A stretch of DNA of 64,000 bases from a bacterium (GTDB lineage Bacteria > Zhuqueibacterota > QNDG01 > JAGLOF01). The stretch is taken from the NCBI GenBank assembly GCA_016934955.1, contig JAFGRY010000017.1, forward strand, positions 97,108 to 161,107, given 5' to 3'. A program made the translations under genes and the position numbers. The notes under the pieces were generated by a model. The model made no database searches and was not told where the DNA came from. It saw nothing but the letters and a program-made list of their open reading frames with translations. Below, piece after piece: positions 44,536 through 53,342 of this stretch; the stretch's first letter is position 1, and each line of letters starts with the position of its first letter.

Positions 44536-46500
44536 ATGAAAATAACATCTTTTGCAGCCGGCGTCCCGTTGATGCTGGCCATGCTGGCGGGTGGAGAAGG
44601 CCTGAGGGCCGAACAGCCCGACAGCAGTGCAGCCGCCGCACTTGCGTCGTATATTCAGTCGCTGCGTCTAATTGATGTGCATGAACATCTCTATATCGAG
44701 CAGGATTACCGAAAGAATCCTCCCGACAACATATTCGCTCTCTTTTATCCTTCCGCCTACGATGATCTGATCAGCGCCGGGATGCCTGAACCCGACTGGC
44801 AGATCATTATGAATCCGGCGTTTCCCCTGTCCGACCGGTGGGCGCTCTTTGCCCCCTACTGGCAGCGAATCCGAAATACCGGGTTCGGGCACATTCCCCT
44901 GATTATCGCTAAAGATCTCTACGGTATCGATGATATCAATGACAGCACCTACGCGGAACTGAACCGGAGAATGGCCGCGTGCCATGAACCCGGGTGGTAT
45001 CGCCGGGTCCTGCGCGACAACGCGGGAATCGAGATGATCGTCGAAGACATGGGCAGCCTGGAATTCGATCGGAGCCTGTTCAGGCATGTACTCAAGTTCG
45101 ATCACCTGCTCAATGTCAGGTCGAGTGCCCAGCTGGAAATCCTGAGCAGCGTCTACCACCATCCCGTCGCCGGTCTCGATGACTACCTCGCTGTCATCGA
45201 CAGGGCTGTTGCAGACGGAGTCCGGCATGGCATGGTCGGCATCAAGATGGCGTTAGCGTATGAACGTTCTCTGCAGGTCGACAGGGTCGCGAAAGAGAGC
45301 GCGGAAGAGATACTGCAAAAAGTGCTGCAGCAGCAAAACGGGTCGCCCGATCTGCCCGCCGGCGAGATCAAGCCATTACAGGACTACCTGATTTTTCACC
45401 TCTGCGGACTGGCGGTCAAGCACAATATGCCGGTGCAGATACATACAGGGTTCCAGGCCTGGCTGAGGAATGATATCAGGCAGGCGGATCCCATCGGCCT
45501 GATACCGCTGTTTCAGGCGTTTCCCGGTGTTCGTTTCAGTCTGCTTCACGGCAGTTATCCCTATGGCGACCACCTGGCGGTTCTGGCGAAACAGTACCCA
45601 AATGTCTATATCGATTTGAGCTGGCTGTACGCCATTTCACCATCGTTTGCTGAACGGTATCTCCACGAATGGATCGAAACCATTCCCGGCAACAAGATTA
45701 TGGCGTTCGGGGGCGACTATTTTTATCCCGAACAGTCATACGCGGAGTCGAAAATAGCCAGGAAAGTGATCACAAAGGTGCTTGTCACGAAGATGGAAGC
45801 CGGTTATCTTTCTTATGAATCGGCGACGTTCCTCGCGGCCGCTCTGCTGCGGGATAACGGTATTCGTTTTTTCGGACTGAAAAAAATCACGCCCGAATTC
45901 CCTGATAAGCCTGTCATCGTAAGCGATCCCGTGATCCGCGAGCTGGTCAAGTCCCGGGAAGAAAACAGCGGGCTCGTTACCCACTGGCTGGCGGCCGGGC
46001 CCTTCGATCTCAAGGCGAATGTTCTCAACCAGGTAACGCCGCCGCCGGGGTTTCTCGAGTCATATGCTCCGGAGCGGAGTGTCGATCCGGTGTCTCAGAT
46101 CTCCCAGGACGGGGCCATACTTTCATGGCTCCCTGCCAGGGCCGATGCACGAGGATATCTCGATTTCACCAAGGTGCTCGGGAACTACGGCCGAAGCATC
46201 GGGTATGCCTATACCGAAATCATCAGCAGCGATGACCGGCAGGTGGTCATGGCGTTTGGGAGCTCTGACGGTCTGAAGATCTGGGTGAACGGTATGCTGG
46301 TTCATGACAGGCACGGTCTGCACAAAGCAAGACGCGATGACGTCCTGATCTCGGTGCCGTTCCGCAGCGGCACAAATCACCTTCTTTTCAAAGTTGAGCA
46401 CTTCGTGGGAGTTGACTGGGGGCTGTACCTGCGGGTGCTCGATCCCGACAAGGCGCTCACATTCAAAAAAACGTTCACAGGATTCAGAGCCGGAGCGTAA
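44536..46500 (+). CDS. Exported TIM-barrel amidohydrolase with a C-terminal beta domain
   Basis: 654 residues. A short signal peptide is likely (SFAAGVPLMLAMLAGGEGLRA). The barrel (about 40-470) begins with LIDVHEHLYIE, the HxH metal motif of amidohydrolases. QIHTGFQAWLR, RFSLLHGSYPYGDHLA and IMAFGGDYFYPEQSYAESK supply further metal or catalytic residues. The last ~170 residues (THWLAAGPFDLKAN, VVMAFGSSDGLKIWVNGMLVHDRHG) resemble a beta-sandwich similar to the PA14 or CBM type. The substrate is unknown; the family hydrolyses or decarboxylates small molecules. It stands alone and precedes a cluster of exported hydrolases. Confidence 0.85.
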   Translation: MKITSFAAGVPLMLAMLAGGEGLRAEQPDSSAAAALASYIQSLRLIDVHEHLYIEQDYRKNPPDNIFALFYPSAYDDLISAGMPEPDWQIIMNPAFPLSDRWALFAPYWQRIRNTGFGHIPLIIAKDLYGIDDINDSTYAELNRRMAACHEPGWYRRVLRDNAGIEMIVEDMGSLEFDRSLFRHVLKFDHLLNVRSSAQLEILSSVYHHPVAGLDDYLAVIDRAVADGVRHGMVGIKMALAYERSLQVDRVAKESAEEILQKVLQQQNGSPDLPAGEIKPLQDYLIFHLCGLAVKHNMPVQIHTGFQAWLRNDIRQADPIGLIPLFQAFPGVRFSLLHGSYPYGDHLAVLAKQYPNVYIDLSWLYAISPSFAERYLHEWIETIPGNKIMAFGGDYFYPEQSYAESKIARKVITKVLVTKMEAGYLSYESATFLAAALLRDNGIRFFGLKKITPEFPDKPVIVSDPVIRELVKSREENSGLVTHWLAAGPFDLKANVLNQVTPPPGFLESYAPERSVDPVSQISQDGAILSWLPARADARGYLDFTKVLGNYGRSIGYAYTEIISSDDRQVVMAFGSSDGLKIWVNGMLVHDRHGLHKARRDDVLISVPFRSGTNHLLFKVEHFVGVDWGLYLRVLDPDKALTFKKTFTGFRAGA

Positions 46501-46776
46501 TACAGCGCAGCGTGTCCGGTACCGTATCTGTAGCGGCGGGCAGCCGAAAAACCGCTTGCTCGTGATGTAAATCTTTTTCATATTATACCATATTCCCAAT
46601 CAGTCACATCTTTCGATAATCCAATACGTGGCCGCAGCCGCTGCGCGCGGCCGCTGCCACGGGTATGATACGGGGGATCGAACGGCTCGGTCCCGAAGGG
46701 GTGAATCGCTGTGTTTCAGAGTGCCGGCGAATATTCGCACCACCAGTAAACGCCTTACAGATCGGGAGGATGACGC

Positions 46777-47019
46777 ATGAGTATAGTATGGTTTATCATC
46801 ATCGGAGCGGTTGCCGGCTGGCTGGCCGGACAGATCATGAAGGGGAAAGGCTTCGGGTTTCTCTGGAATCTGATTGTCGGTATTGCCGGGGGTATTCTGG
46901 GAGGGTGGCTGTTCGGAGAACTGGGGATCGAGTTTTACGGCGTTATCGGATCGCTGGTTGCGGCGGTTGTGGGGGCGGTCATTCTCCTGTTTATCATCAG
47001 GCTCATCAAGAAGAAATAG
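46777..47019 (+). CDS. GlsB/YeaQ/YmgE family stress-response membrane protein
   Basis: 80 residues with three transmembrane helices: MSIVWFIIIGAVAGWLAGQIMKGKGFGFLWNL, IVGIAGGILGGWLFGELG and GSLVAAVVGAVILLFIIRLI. GLAG-type small-residue motifs are characteristic of the GlsB family (formerly called transglycosylase-associated). Members respond to envelope or alkaline stress. GGGAGGATG precedes the ATG. An intrinsic terminator follows directly, so it is monocistronic. Confidence 0.95.
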   Translation: MSIVWFIIIGAVAGWLAGQIMKGKGFGFLWNLIVGIAGGILGGWLFGELGIEFYGVIGSLVAAVVGAVILLFIIRLIKKK

Positions 47020-47041
47020 CCGCCCTGCCTGGAAGCAGCAA

Positions 47042-47069
47042 AGCCGCCGGAAGCCCGGCGGCTTTTTTT
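47042..47069 (+). terminator. Intrinsic terminator of the GlsB-family gene
   Basis: AGCCGCCGG pairs with CCGGCGGCT around AAGC and continues into TTTTTT. It is one of the clearest intrinsic terminators in the window. Confidence 0.9.
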
Positions 47070-47317
47070 ATATGGCCCCGGCAATCCCCGATTTCTTTCG
47101 GAAACGCCGGTTCTCCCTGTATTGCATACCCGGACCGTCTGCGGCTGTACCATCATACCGTGCCGTAGCATCATGAAACCACTGCCCGCGTATGGATGCT
47201 TCCGGATGCGTGAGGGATTGGTGCGATTTGCCGGTTTGCTGAAACATAGCGGACACGAATGCGTAGACTCGTATTGTACAATCCGTACCATTGTAAACTA
47301 TCATAAAGAGGCATGCG

Positions 47318-49024
47318 GTGATAAAGAACATATCACAACGGAGCGCGCTCATACTGCTTATGGTATGTGCCCCCTTGGCTGCACAGCCCTTATCTCGTGA
47401 GCAGTGTATTGAAGACGCCCGGCAAATGGTACGGCTCGTAGAGGCATGCCATCCCGATCCATATGAGCGGACCGGCGGAAAAATGGAGTATAATCTGGCG
47501 TTTCACCGGCTGCTCACGGCAATCCCGAATGAGGGCATGTCTGTTGAAGACTTCTGGTGGCGTTTATCGGGATTCCTGGCCCTGATCGGAGATGGGCACA
47601 CCTATCTCTATCCGGTTACACATCCGGATGCACAACACCCGGGAGGAATTCCAGTACGGTTCCGGGTGCTCGCTGATTCAGTTTTAGCGGTGGAGCGTGT
47701 CCCCGCTTTCTGTGATCCATCATACATCGGTTCCCGTGTAGTGACGATAAACGGGATTGCAATCGATTCCCTGGTACGAAGAGTCGCCACGCTTTATCCT
47801 ATGGAAAACATGTTTGACCGTTTCCGGAACCTGAAAATCTATCTCTGGTATGGTGAATACCTGAAACGGCTGCTGCCGGACTGGGAGCCCGGCGACCCGG
47901 TTACACTGCAGGTTATGCATCCGGCCGGTGAATATCGGGTTCTTACGCTGGCAACCGATCCGCAGGACGATTATCAGACAACAGGGCAGGCGGAATCTTC
48001 CCTGCATCTGCCGAATACAACGAGATGTGATTTTGTATTCGACTGGATTGGTCATGATGATGAGATAGGGTATTTGCGCATTGATAAACAGGATGAATTC
48101 AGGGAGTACGCGGAACAGGCGGTTGCAGGGCTCTCATCGATCGGCAATCCGGCCGTGGTGAGGGAATACCGGCGTCACTATCTCTCATTCGCACACCAGT
48201 GGCATGAACGGTACTACGGCAATCCGGGTCCGGACAGCCTGGAATTGATAATCGAGACTCTCCCTTCTTTTACAGAATTTATGGTTGATGTGACCAGCCG
48301 GTTAAAGCAAAACAATACCAGGGATCTGATCATTGACCTGAGGAACAATCGGGGAGGGATATCGCTTATGTCGGATATCCTCATCTATTTCCTTTTTGGT
48401 AAAGAGACATTGAACGATATTCACAGCGATGGATATGTGATTACCTATCACTCCGAGCTGAACTGCCGGGCTGCTTCGTCACTGGATGTTGCGGCGCTGA
48501 ACAGGTCTCGAGCGAAGGATCAGTCCGTGCCCCTGCAGATTGGGGATTATGATTTCTATTCCATGCAAAAATGGCTTGATAAAGATGAGGAATCGAAGGG
48601 GGCATCAGTACCTGCAGTTGAATTTTCCGGCACAAAAACGTTCTCCCGCGAGTATGTGTCCGGCGAGCATGAAGGGTGGTTTACTCCGGAGCACATATGG
48701 GTGATCGGCAGTGACGGAACGTTCAGCGCCGGATATGAAACGCTTGTGTCCCTTATAAAATCGGGCGCGACTTTTGTCGGGGTGCCGTCGGCACAATCCG
48801 GCAACTGCTACGGAATGGGTGTCGAACCGGTAAAGGGATTGACCCATTCAGGGATCCGATTGCAGGTTTCTGTACGAAAGATAATGACATTTCCCGATAA
48901 TCCGCAATTTGGATACCAGATCGAGCCTGCGATTCCTCTTGATTTTACCGCCTATATACAGTATGGATATGATCAACATGCCGCTGTACTGGTGACGCTC
49001 GATCATATTTACGGATCGAGGTGA
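47318..49024 (+). CDS. S41-family exported peptidase-like protein
   Basis: 568 residues from a GTG at 47318 (AAAGAGG upstream), with a signal peptide (SALILLMVCAPLAAQP). The S41 tail-specific protease fold is recognised from FWWRLSGFLALIGDGHTYLYP, an inserted PDZ-like region, LIIDLRNNRGGISLMSDILIYF and HIWVIGSDGTFSAGYETLVSLI, where the last part places the catalytic Ser in DGTFSAGYE. A canonical Lys is not obvious, so the dyad may differ. The role is peptide or protein processing outside the cytoplasm. The gene ends 86 bases before the Ntn acylase gene. Confidence 0.87.
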   Translation: MIKNISQRSALILLMVCAPLAAQPLSREQCIEDARQMVRLVEACHPDPYERTGGKMEYNLAFHRLLTAIPNEGMSVEDFWWRLSGFLALIGDGHTYLYPVTHPDAQHPGGIPVRFRVLADSVLAVERVPAFCDPSYIGSRVVTINGIAIDSLVRRVATLYPMENMFDRFRNLKIYLWYGEYLKRLLPDWEPGDPVTLQVMHPAGEYRVLTLATDPQDDYQTTGQAESSLHLPNTTRCDFVFDWIGHDDEIGYLRIDKQDEFREYAEQAVAGLSSIGNPAVVREYRRHYLSFAHQWHERYYGNPGPDSLELIIETLPSFTEFMVDVTSRLKQNNTRDLIIDLRNNRGGISLMSDILIYFLFGKETLNDIHSDGYVITYHSELNCRAASSLDVAALNRSRAKDQSVPLQIGDYDFYSMQKWLDKDEESKGASVPAVEFSGTKTFSREYVSGEHEGWFTPEHIWVIGSDGTFSAGYETLVSLIKSGATFVGVPSAQSGNCYGMGVEPVKGLTHSGIRLQVSVRKIMTFPDNPQFGYQIEPAIPLDFTAYIQYGYDQHAAVLVTLDHIYGSR

Positions 49025-49110
49025 ATTTTCCCATCATGAGGTGGGGACAGGTATCAGCGCCTGGAACAGAAAGGGAACGTGCCAGGCGGCTTCAAGGAGG
49101 CCAGCGTATC

Positions 49111-50196
49111 GTGAATAGATTGTCACTGATGAGGGCGGGTCGATTGCTGATGCTCACAGTGCTCCTGCATCTGGGAGACCGCCAAAGCGCGGAGGCGTGC
49201 ACCGTGTTTGTCCTCAACAACGGCACCACCATCGTGCTGGCAAAAAATCTTGACTGGTTTGCCGGAGACGGATTCATCATGGTGAATCCTCCGGACATAG
49301 AAAAACGGGCGTTCACACAGGATACCGGCAAGCGGTTTACCTGGCACTCCCTCTACCGAAGTATAACATTCAATCAGTTCGGCCGGGAGCTGCCTCTCGG
49401 CGGTATGAACGAGCATGGCCTGATCATCGAAGAGATGAATTACATGCCCTCCCGTTTTCCTGTCGATTCTCGGCCTTCATTAAATGAATTTCAGTGGGTA
49501 CAGTATCAGCTCGATACTGCCGCGGAAACGAAGGAAGTGATTGCGAGTCTTGAAAAGATAACTATTTCCCCTTTGCTCATTCATCTGCATTACATGGTAT
49601 GTGACGGGAAAGGGAATACCGCAGTCATCGAGTTTATCGAAGGTGAGGCGAAAGTGTATACCGGAGATGATCTTCCCATCCCTGTCCTCGTGAACAACAG
49701 TTACCGGAATTCACTGAAATATATCGCCCTGCATAAAGGATTCGGAGGTGAAAGAACCGTGTCGAACGGACCGGAATCCCCGGAGCGTTTTGTGCGGGCA
49801 GCGACAGCCATACAAACGGATACCGTCGCTTCGCAGGAGCCGCTTTGTGAGCGGGCGTTTCGTATCCTGGAGACTGTCAGGCAGGATGATACTCAGTGGA
49901 CGATCGTGTACAACGGGTCAACCGGAACCGTCTATTTCAAACTCCGGGGGATGACACATCCAGCAACGGTCGCTCTGGGTGATATTGAGCGCCCGGCCGG
50001 CTGCCTGATGGCTGATCTGGCTGATCCTGATATTCGCAAGGGAACCGTCAGGTTCAGAGATTACTCGTTCCGGGAGAACAGCCGTTTACTGTCGACTGTC
50101 TTTTACAAACTCGCTTCAGAAGCGATACTGTCCGAAGGAGAGAGTAATGCACTTTGCCGGCAGCTGAGCATCTTTGGAGGCGGCCTGCACCAGTGA
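49111..50196 (+). CDS. Linear amide C-N hydrolase of the penicillin V acylase/bile salt hydrolase family
   Basis: 361 residues from a GTG at 49111, chosen because AAGGAGG lies 11 bases upstream and a clean signal peptide follows (LLMLTVLLHLGDRQSAEA). Cleavage would expose Cys30, the Ntn nucleophile, in CTVFVLNNGTTIVLAKNLDW. GGMNEHGLIIEEMNYMP and YMVCDGKGNTAVIEF are also family motifs. Known members cleave amides such as penicillin V, bile-salt conjugates and N-acyl homoserine lactones. Three such reactions are compatible with a periplasmic location; none is proven. It follows the S41 peptidase and precedes an esterase. Confidence 0.9.
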   Translation: MNRLSLMRAGRLLMLTVLLHLGDRQSAEACTVFVLNNGTTIVLAKNLDWFAGDGFIMVNPPDIEKRAFTQDTGKRFTWHSLYRSITFNQFGRELPLGGMNEHGLIIEEMNYMPSRFPVDSRPSLNEFQWVQYQLDTAAETKEVIASLEKITISPLLIHLHYMVCDGKGNTAVIEFIEGEAKVYTGDDLPIPVLVNNSYRNSLKYIALHKGFGGERTVSNGPESPERFVRAATAIQTDTVASQEPLCERAFRILETVRQDDTQWTIVYNGSTGTVYFKLRGMTHPATVALGDIERPAGCLMADLADPDIRKGTVRFRDYSFRENSRLLSTVFYKLASEAILSEGESNALCRQLSIFGGGLHQ

Positions 50197-50254
50197 TTCG
50201 CCTTTTATCACTGTCGAAGCAGGGTTCATCAATTCAGATGTATCGGGGAGTACT

Positions 50255-51268
50255 ATGAAGTATGCAAAGTCTCTCGCAGCCGGTGCTGTATGGTTCATTA
50301 TTACGGGCTGCAATAACGATCAGACAATCCGCACGTATGATGAATTTGAAATTGCGGTCAATTCACTGGAATCAGAGGAGCGATACGAGGAAGCGATCGG
50401 GCTGACACACCGAACGCGGAAGCAGCTTCCGGAGCATGAATTTACATTCATCAAGGAACTGGAGTATTTGAACGGGAAAACCGGGCGGTATAAGGAAAAT
50501 CTCGATCTCTGGAAAGAAGGGCATGAACGCGGTTATTTTTTTCTCCTGAACACACGTCTGCCGCGTTTTGAGCCCTATCTGCAGTTCCCGCAATTCGACA
50601 GCCTGGCAGCGACCGATGCCCGCCTGCGGGCGGAAGCGCTGAAGACATCGAAGACGATATACAGTACTCGTCTGCCCGATGACTATCATGAGGACAGCTG
50701 CTATCCGCTGCTGATTCTGCTGCATGGCGGCGGCAGCAGCCTCGAGAAAGCGCAGGAGCGCTGGCGCCTTCTCAACGTCATGAAGGCTGGCTATATCGTC
50801 GTGTTCCTTCAATCCTACCTTCATTATGATTCGGAATCATTTGGCTGGCGCTCTGGAGATACGAGAGCCCGTGAGGATGTCAGCAGGATCTATCGGGATC
50901 TTGTCAGTGAGTTGGCTGTTGATACGTCCAGAATAATTTTAGGGGGGACATCAGCCGGCGGGACGATGGCCTTCGATCTTGCCTTCAGAAAGATCATCCC
51001 TGTCGAGGGTGTCATCGGCTTCTGTCCCGGCAGACCGGCCGGACTGGAAATGCGTGATCTTTCTGGAAGCAGGGTGAGAGTGTATATGCTGGGAGGGGAG
51101 ACCGATTTCTATCTCGATCGGCAAAAGGAGCTGGCTGCTCTGTTTGACGATGCAGGGATACCGTATATCCATACAGTCGTGCCTGGGATGGGACACGAAT
51201 TCCCCGATCATTATCAACGATTCATGTCGGCCGCGCTTGAATATATCTCTGGAAACGGTGACAGGTAA
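50255..51268 (+). CDS. Lipoprotein alpha/beta-hydrolase (PHB depolymerase/esterase-like)
   Basis: About 337 residues from the ATG at 50255 (GGGGAG upstream). A lipoprotein signal ends in WFIITGC. Residues ~25-110 are helical with repeat-like sequence (RTYDEFEIAVNSLESEERYEEAIG, ELEYLNGKTGRYKEN). The hydrolase domain (from about 140) has LLILLHGGGSSLEK as oxyanion loop, nucleophile Ser in LGGTSAGGTMAFD and His in GMGHEFPDHY; the acidic residue is probably in GGETDFYLD. Members cleave esters of polymers or xenobiotics. It lies 58 bases after the Ntn acylase gene. Confidence 0.85.
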   Translation: MKYAKSLAAGAVWFIITGCNNDQTIRTYDEFEIAVNSLESEERYEEAIGLTHRTRKQLPEHEFTFIKELEYLNGKTGRYKENLDLWKEGHERGYFFLLNTRLPRFEPYLQFPQFDSLAATDARLRAEALKTSKTIYSTRLPDDYHEDSCYPLLILLHGGGSSLEKAQERWRLLNVMKAGYIVVFLQSYLHYDSESFGWRSGDTRAREDVSRIYRDLVSELAVDTSRIILGGTSAGGTMAFDLAFRKIIPVEGVIGFCPGRPAGLEMRDLSGSRVRVYMLGGETDFYLDRQKELAALFDDAGIPYIHTVVPGMGHEFPDHYQRFMSAALEYISGNGDR

Positions 51269-51356
51269 ACGGACGGGCGGTTTGCCGGCGGTATACCTCG
51301 CGGTACCTGTTTCGGCCTGCCCGCTGAGCTGTAAAGAAAACAGAAGGAAATGATCT

Positions 51357-52385
51357 ATGAAAAAGTGCCAACTCTCGTCGGCAATGATGCTGTCACTTTT
51401 TATTGCGGCTGCGATCTCCGCTTATTCGCAGACATTTGATCCCTTGGGATTCGATGTTACGAAACTGACAGCCGATGCCGTGGTCGTATCCGGGCATCAG
51501 TACAATGTCAATGTGCTTGCCGTTCGGACCGATGACGGGATCATTCTGGTCGATACCGGTATTTCTCCGGCCTGGGCATCCGCAGTGAGAGACACGCTCC
51601 AGCGTATTTTCGCGACCGACCGGTTCCATTATGTGATTAACACCCATTATCATTGGGATCATGTACAGGGGAACCAGGTGTTTCCCGATGCGATTATTGT
51701 GGCCCAGGAGCGGTGCCGAAAAGCGATGGAAAGACAGAATAATCAACGACGGGGACAGCGGCCGGCATCGCAGTCCGGGCAGTCAGAAGGAGATAAAGGG
51801 GACGGAACCAGGCTTCCGCCGCCTCCCAGTCCGATTCTCACGAATGGTAAAGCGGGATTCCATCTCTGCGTGCCGACTCTCACGGTCGCTGATCGTATGA
51901 TCCTTACCTCCGGAAAGACAACCGTTGAAATTGTTGCCTATGGGTACGGACATAGTGACAATGATCTGATCGTTTATTTTACCCAGTCAGGTATTCTCGC
52001 CACCGGAGATCTTTTTTTTAACCATGTCCTGCCGATTATAAAGCCGTGGGGCCAATCGCACATCGAGCGGTCACTGACAGTACTGGGGGAATTTCTCGAG
52101 GAAGAGCGAACAATAACCGCGGTTGTGCCCGGCCACAATGAGTGTATGACAAGAGAAGATCTCGAGCAGCACTATACCTATCTTGCCGGACTTTCAAAGG
52201 GAGTTTCACGGATAGCGGCAGCGGGTGAAGAATGGGAGTCGGCTCGCGAGGAGTTCAGGCTGGAGTCATTTGCCCCGCAGCTGACCTTGTGGGATGTGCG
52301 CAGTAATAACGGGAACAGTCTTCATGAGGGCAATGTCAGGAATCTTTGGAGGGTGTTTACAGGTGAAGAGAACGGACAGCGGTAG
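51357..52385 (+). CDS. Exported MBL-fold hydrolase
   Basis: 342 residues with a signal peptide (LSLFIAAAISAYSQ). Zinc-binding motifs: THYHWDHVQGNQVF (HxHxDH), AYGYGHSDNDLIVYF with GH, TGDLFF and VVPGHNECMT. A low-complexity insert (ASQSGQSEGDKGDGTRLPPPPSP) divides the core. The HxHxDH motif differs from the HSHSD of the beta-lactamase at 22163 and fits generic MBL hydrolases (lactonases, glyoxalases and others), so I do not call it a beta-lactamase. It closes the run of exported hydrolases that begins at 47318. Confidence 0.9.
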   Translation: MKKCQLSSAMMLSLFIAAAISAYSQTFDPLGFDVTKLTADAVVVSGHQYNVNVLAVRTDDGIILVDTGISPAWASAVRDTLQRIFATDRFHYVINTHYHWDHVQGNQVFPDAIIVAQERCRKAMERQNNQRRGQRPASQSGQSEGDKGDGTRLPPPPSPILTNGKAGFHLCVPTLTVADRMILTSGKTTVEIVAYGYGHSDNDLIVYFTQSGILATGDLFFNHVLPIIKPWGQSHIERSLTVLGEFLEEERTITAVVPGHNECMTREDLEQHYTYLAGLSKGVSRIAAAGEEWESAREEFRLESFAPQLTLWDVRSNNGNSLHEGNVRNLWRVFTGEENGQR

Positions 52386-52498
52386 TGTCCCTTTTCGACC
52401 CTCCCTTCCGGACAGGGTATCATCCCCTTGACGCTGATTCCCTGGAGTTGTATATTGTTCGGAGAAAACGATCCCGGACAGTTATAGCGTGACAGGTC

Positions 52499-53284
52499 AT
52501 GAACAGAGATACACATGCCTTAACTCCTTCTTCAGCCCGTTTCCGGTTTTATGAAGAGCTGAACGATTTCCTTCCGCGCGAGCACAGGAAAAAAGAGTGT
52601 GAATACCGGTTTTCCGCCAATCCCTCCATAAAAGACACCATCGAAGCGCTGGGCGTTCCCCATTCCGAAATCGATGTTATTCTTGTCAACGGCAAGTCCG
52701 TGGGATTCGATTACCGGCTGCAGGAGGGCGACTGCGTGTCGGTCTATCCCGTATTTGAAACCTTCGACATCACACCGATCCAGCGCCTGCATCCCGAACC
52801 CCTGAGACGGACCGCTTTCATCGTGGACGGTACCGCCGGCAGGCTGGTAAGGAACCTGCGACTGCTCGGGCTCGACACGGCAGACGGTGCTGTTTTATCG
52901 GAACGGGAGATGGTGCACACCGCGCTGCAGGAAAAGAGGATCATTCTCACCCGGAACAGAAAGCTGCTGAAGCACGGCGGCGTCACCCGGGGATACTGGC
53001 TGAGAGATGCAGACCCGGACCGGCAGCTGGAGGCGGTGATTCACCGTTTCCAGCTGGAAAACAGGCTGAGCCCATTCAGCCGCTGTACCGTCTGCAATGG
53101 ACTGCTTGCATCCGTTTCCCGGGAAGCGGTGTCGGCACAGGTCCCGGAACGGTCCCTGGCCGCATTCACGGAGTACCGGGAGTGCGGCGGCTGCGGCAGG
53201 GTATACTGGAAGGGGTCTCATTACGAGCGGATGTGCCACTGGCTGCAGCAGCTCGGGTTTGACCGGCAGCTGCAGCGGACCTGA
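52499..53284 (+). CDS. Mut7-C RNase-domain protein with N-terminal ubiquitin-like domain
   Basis: 261 residues. The first ~90 residues form a MoaD/ubiquitin-like domain (YRFSANPSIKDTIEALGVP, VNGKSVGFDYRLQEGDCVSVYPVFE). The rest is the Mut7-C domain: FIVDGTAGRLVRNLRLLGLDTA, then VLSEREMVHTALQEKRIILTRNRKLL, with two zinc-knuckle pairs (CTVCNG and CGGCGRVYWKG). The Asp residues of the PIN-like core are present (VDGT, LD). The activity of this family on RNA is inferred from its name and fold; the biological role in bacteria is unknown. A terminator follows. Confidence 0.95.
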   Translation: MNRDTHALTPSSARFRFYEELNDFLPREHRKKECEYRFSANPSIKDTIEALGVPHSEIDVILVNGKSVGFDYRLQEGDCVSVYPVFETFDITPIQRLHPEPLRRTAFIVDGTAGRLVRNLRLLGLDTADGAVLSEREMVHTALQEKRIILTRNRKLLKHGGVTRGYWLRDADPDRQLEAVIHRFQLENRLSPFSRCTVCNGLLASVSREAVSAQVPERSLAAFTEYRECGGCGRVYWKGSHYERMCHWLQQLGFDRQLQRT

Positions 53285-53289
53285 AAAAA

Positions 53290-53318
53290 GAACGCCCCGG
53301 CAGTCAAGCGGGGCGTTC
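53290..53318 (-). terminator. Intrinsic terminator between converging genes
   Basis: GAACGCCCCG and CGGGGCGTTC form a perfect 10-bp stem. On the minus strand it runs into TTTTTT (the AAAAAA before it on the plus strand), so it is an intrinsic terminator for the aminotransferase gene and can also stop the Mut7-C transcript. Confidence 0.9.
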
Positions 53319-53342
53319 ACTGTTCCGGTTGCCGTGGAACGG

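Noticed and set aside
51357-52385. A second beta-lactamase
   Set aside because: Its zinc motif is HxHxDH with GH and PGHN, and it lacks the B1 Cys ligand and B1 flanks.
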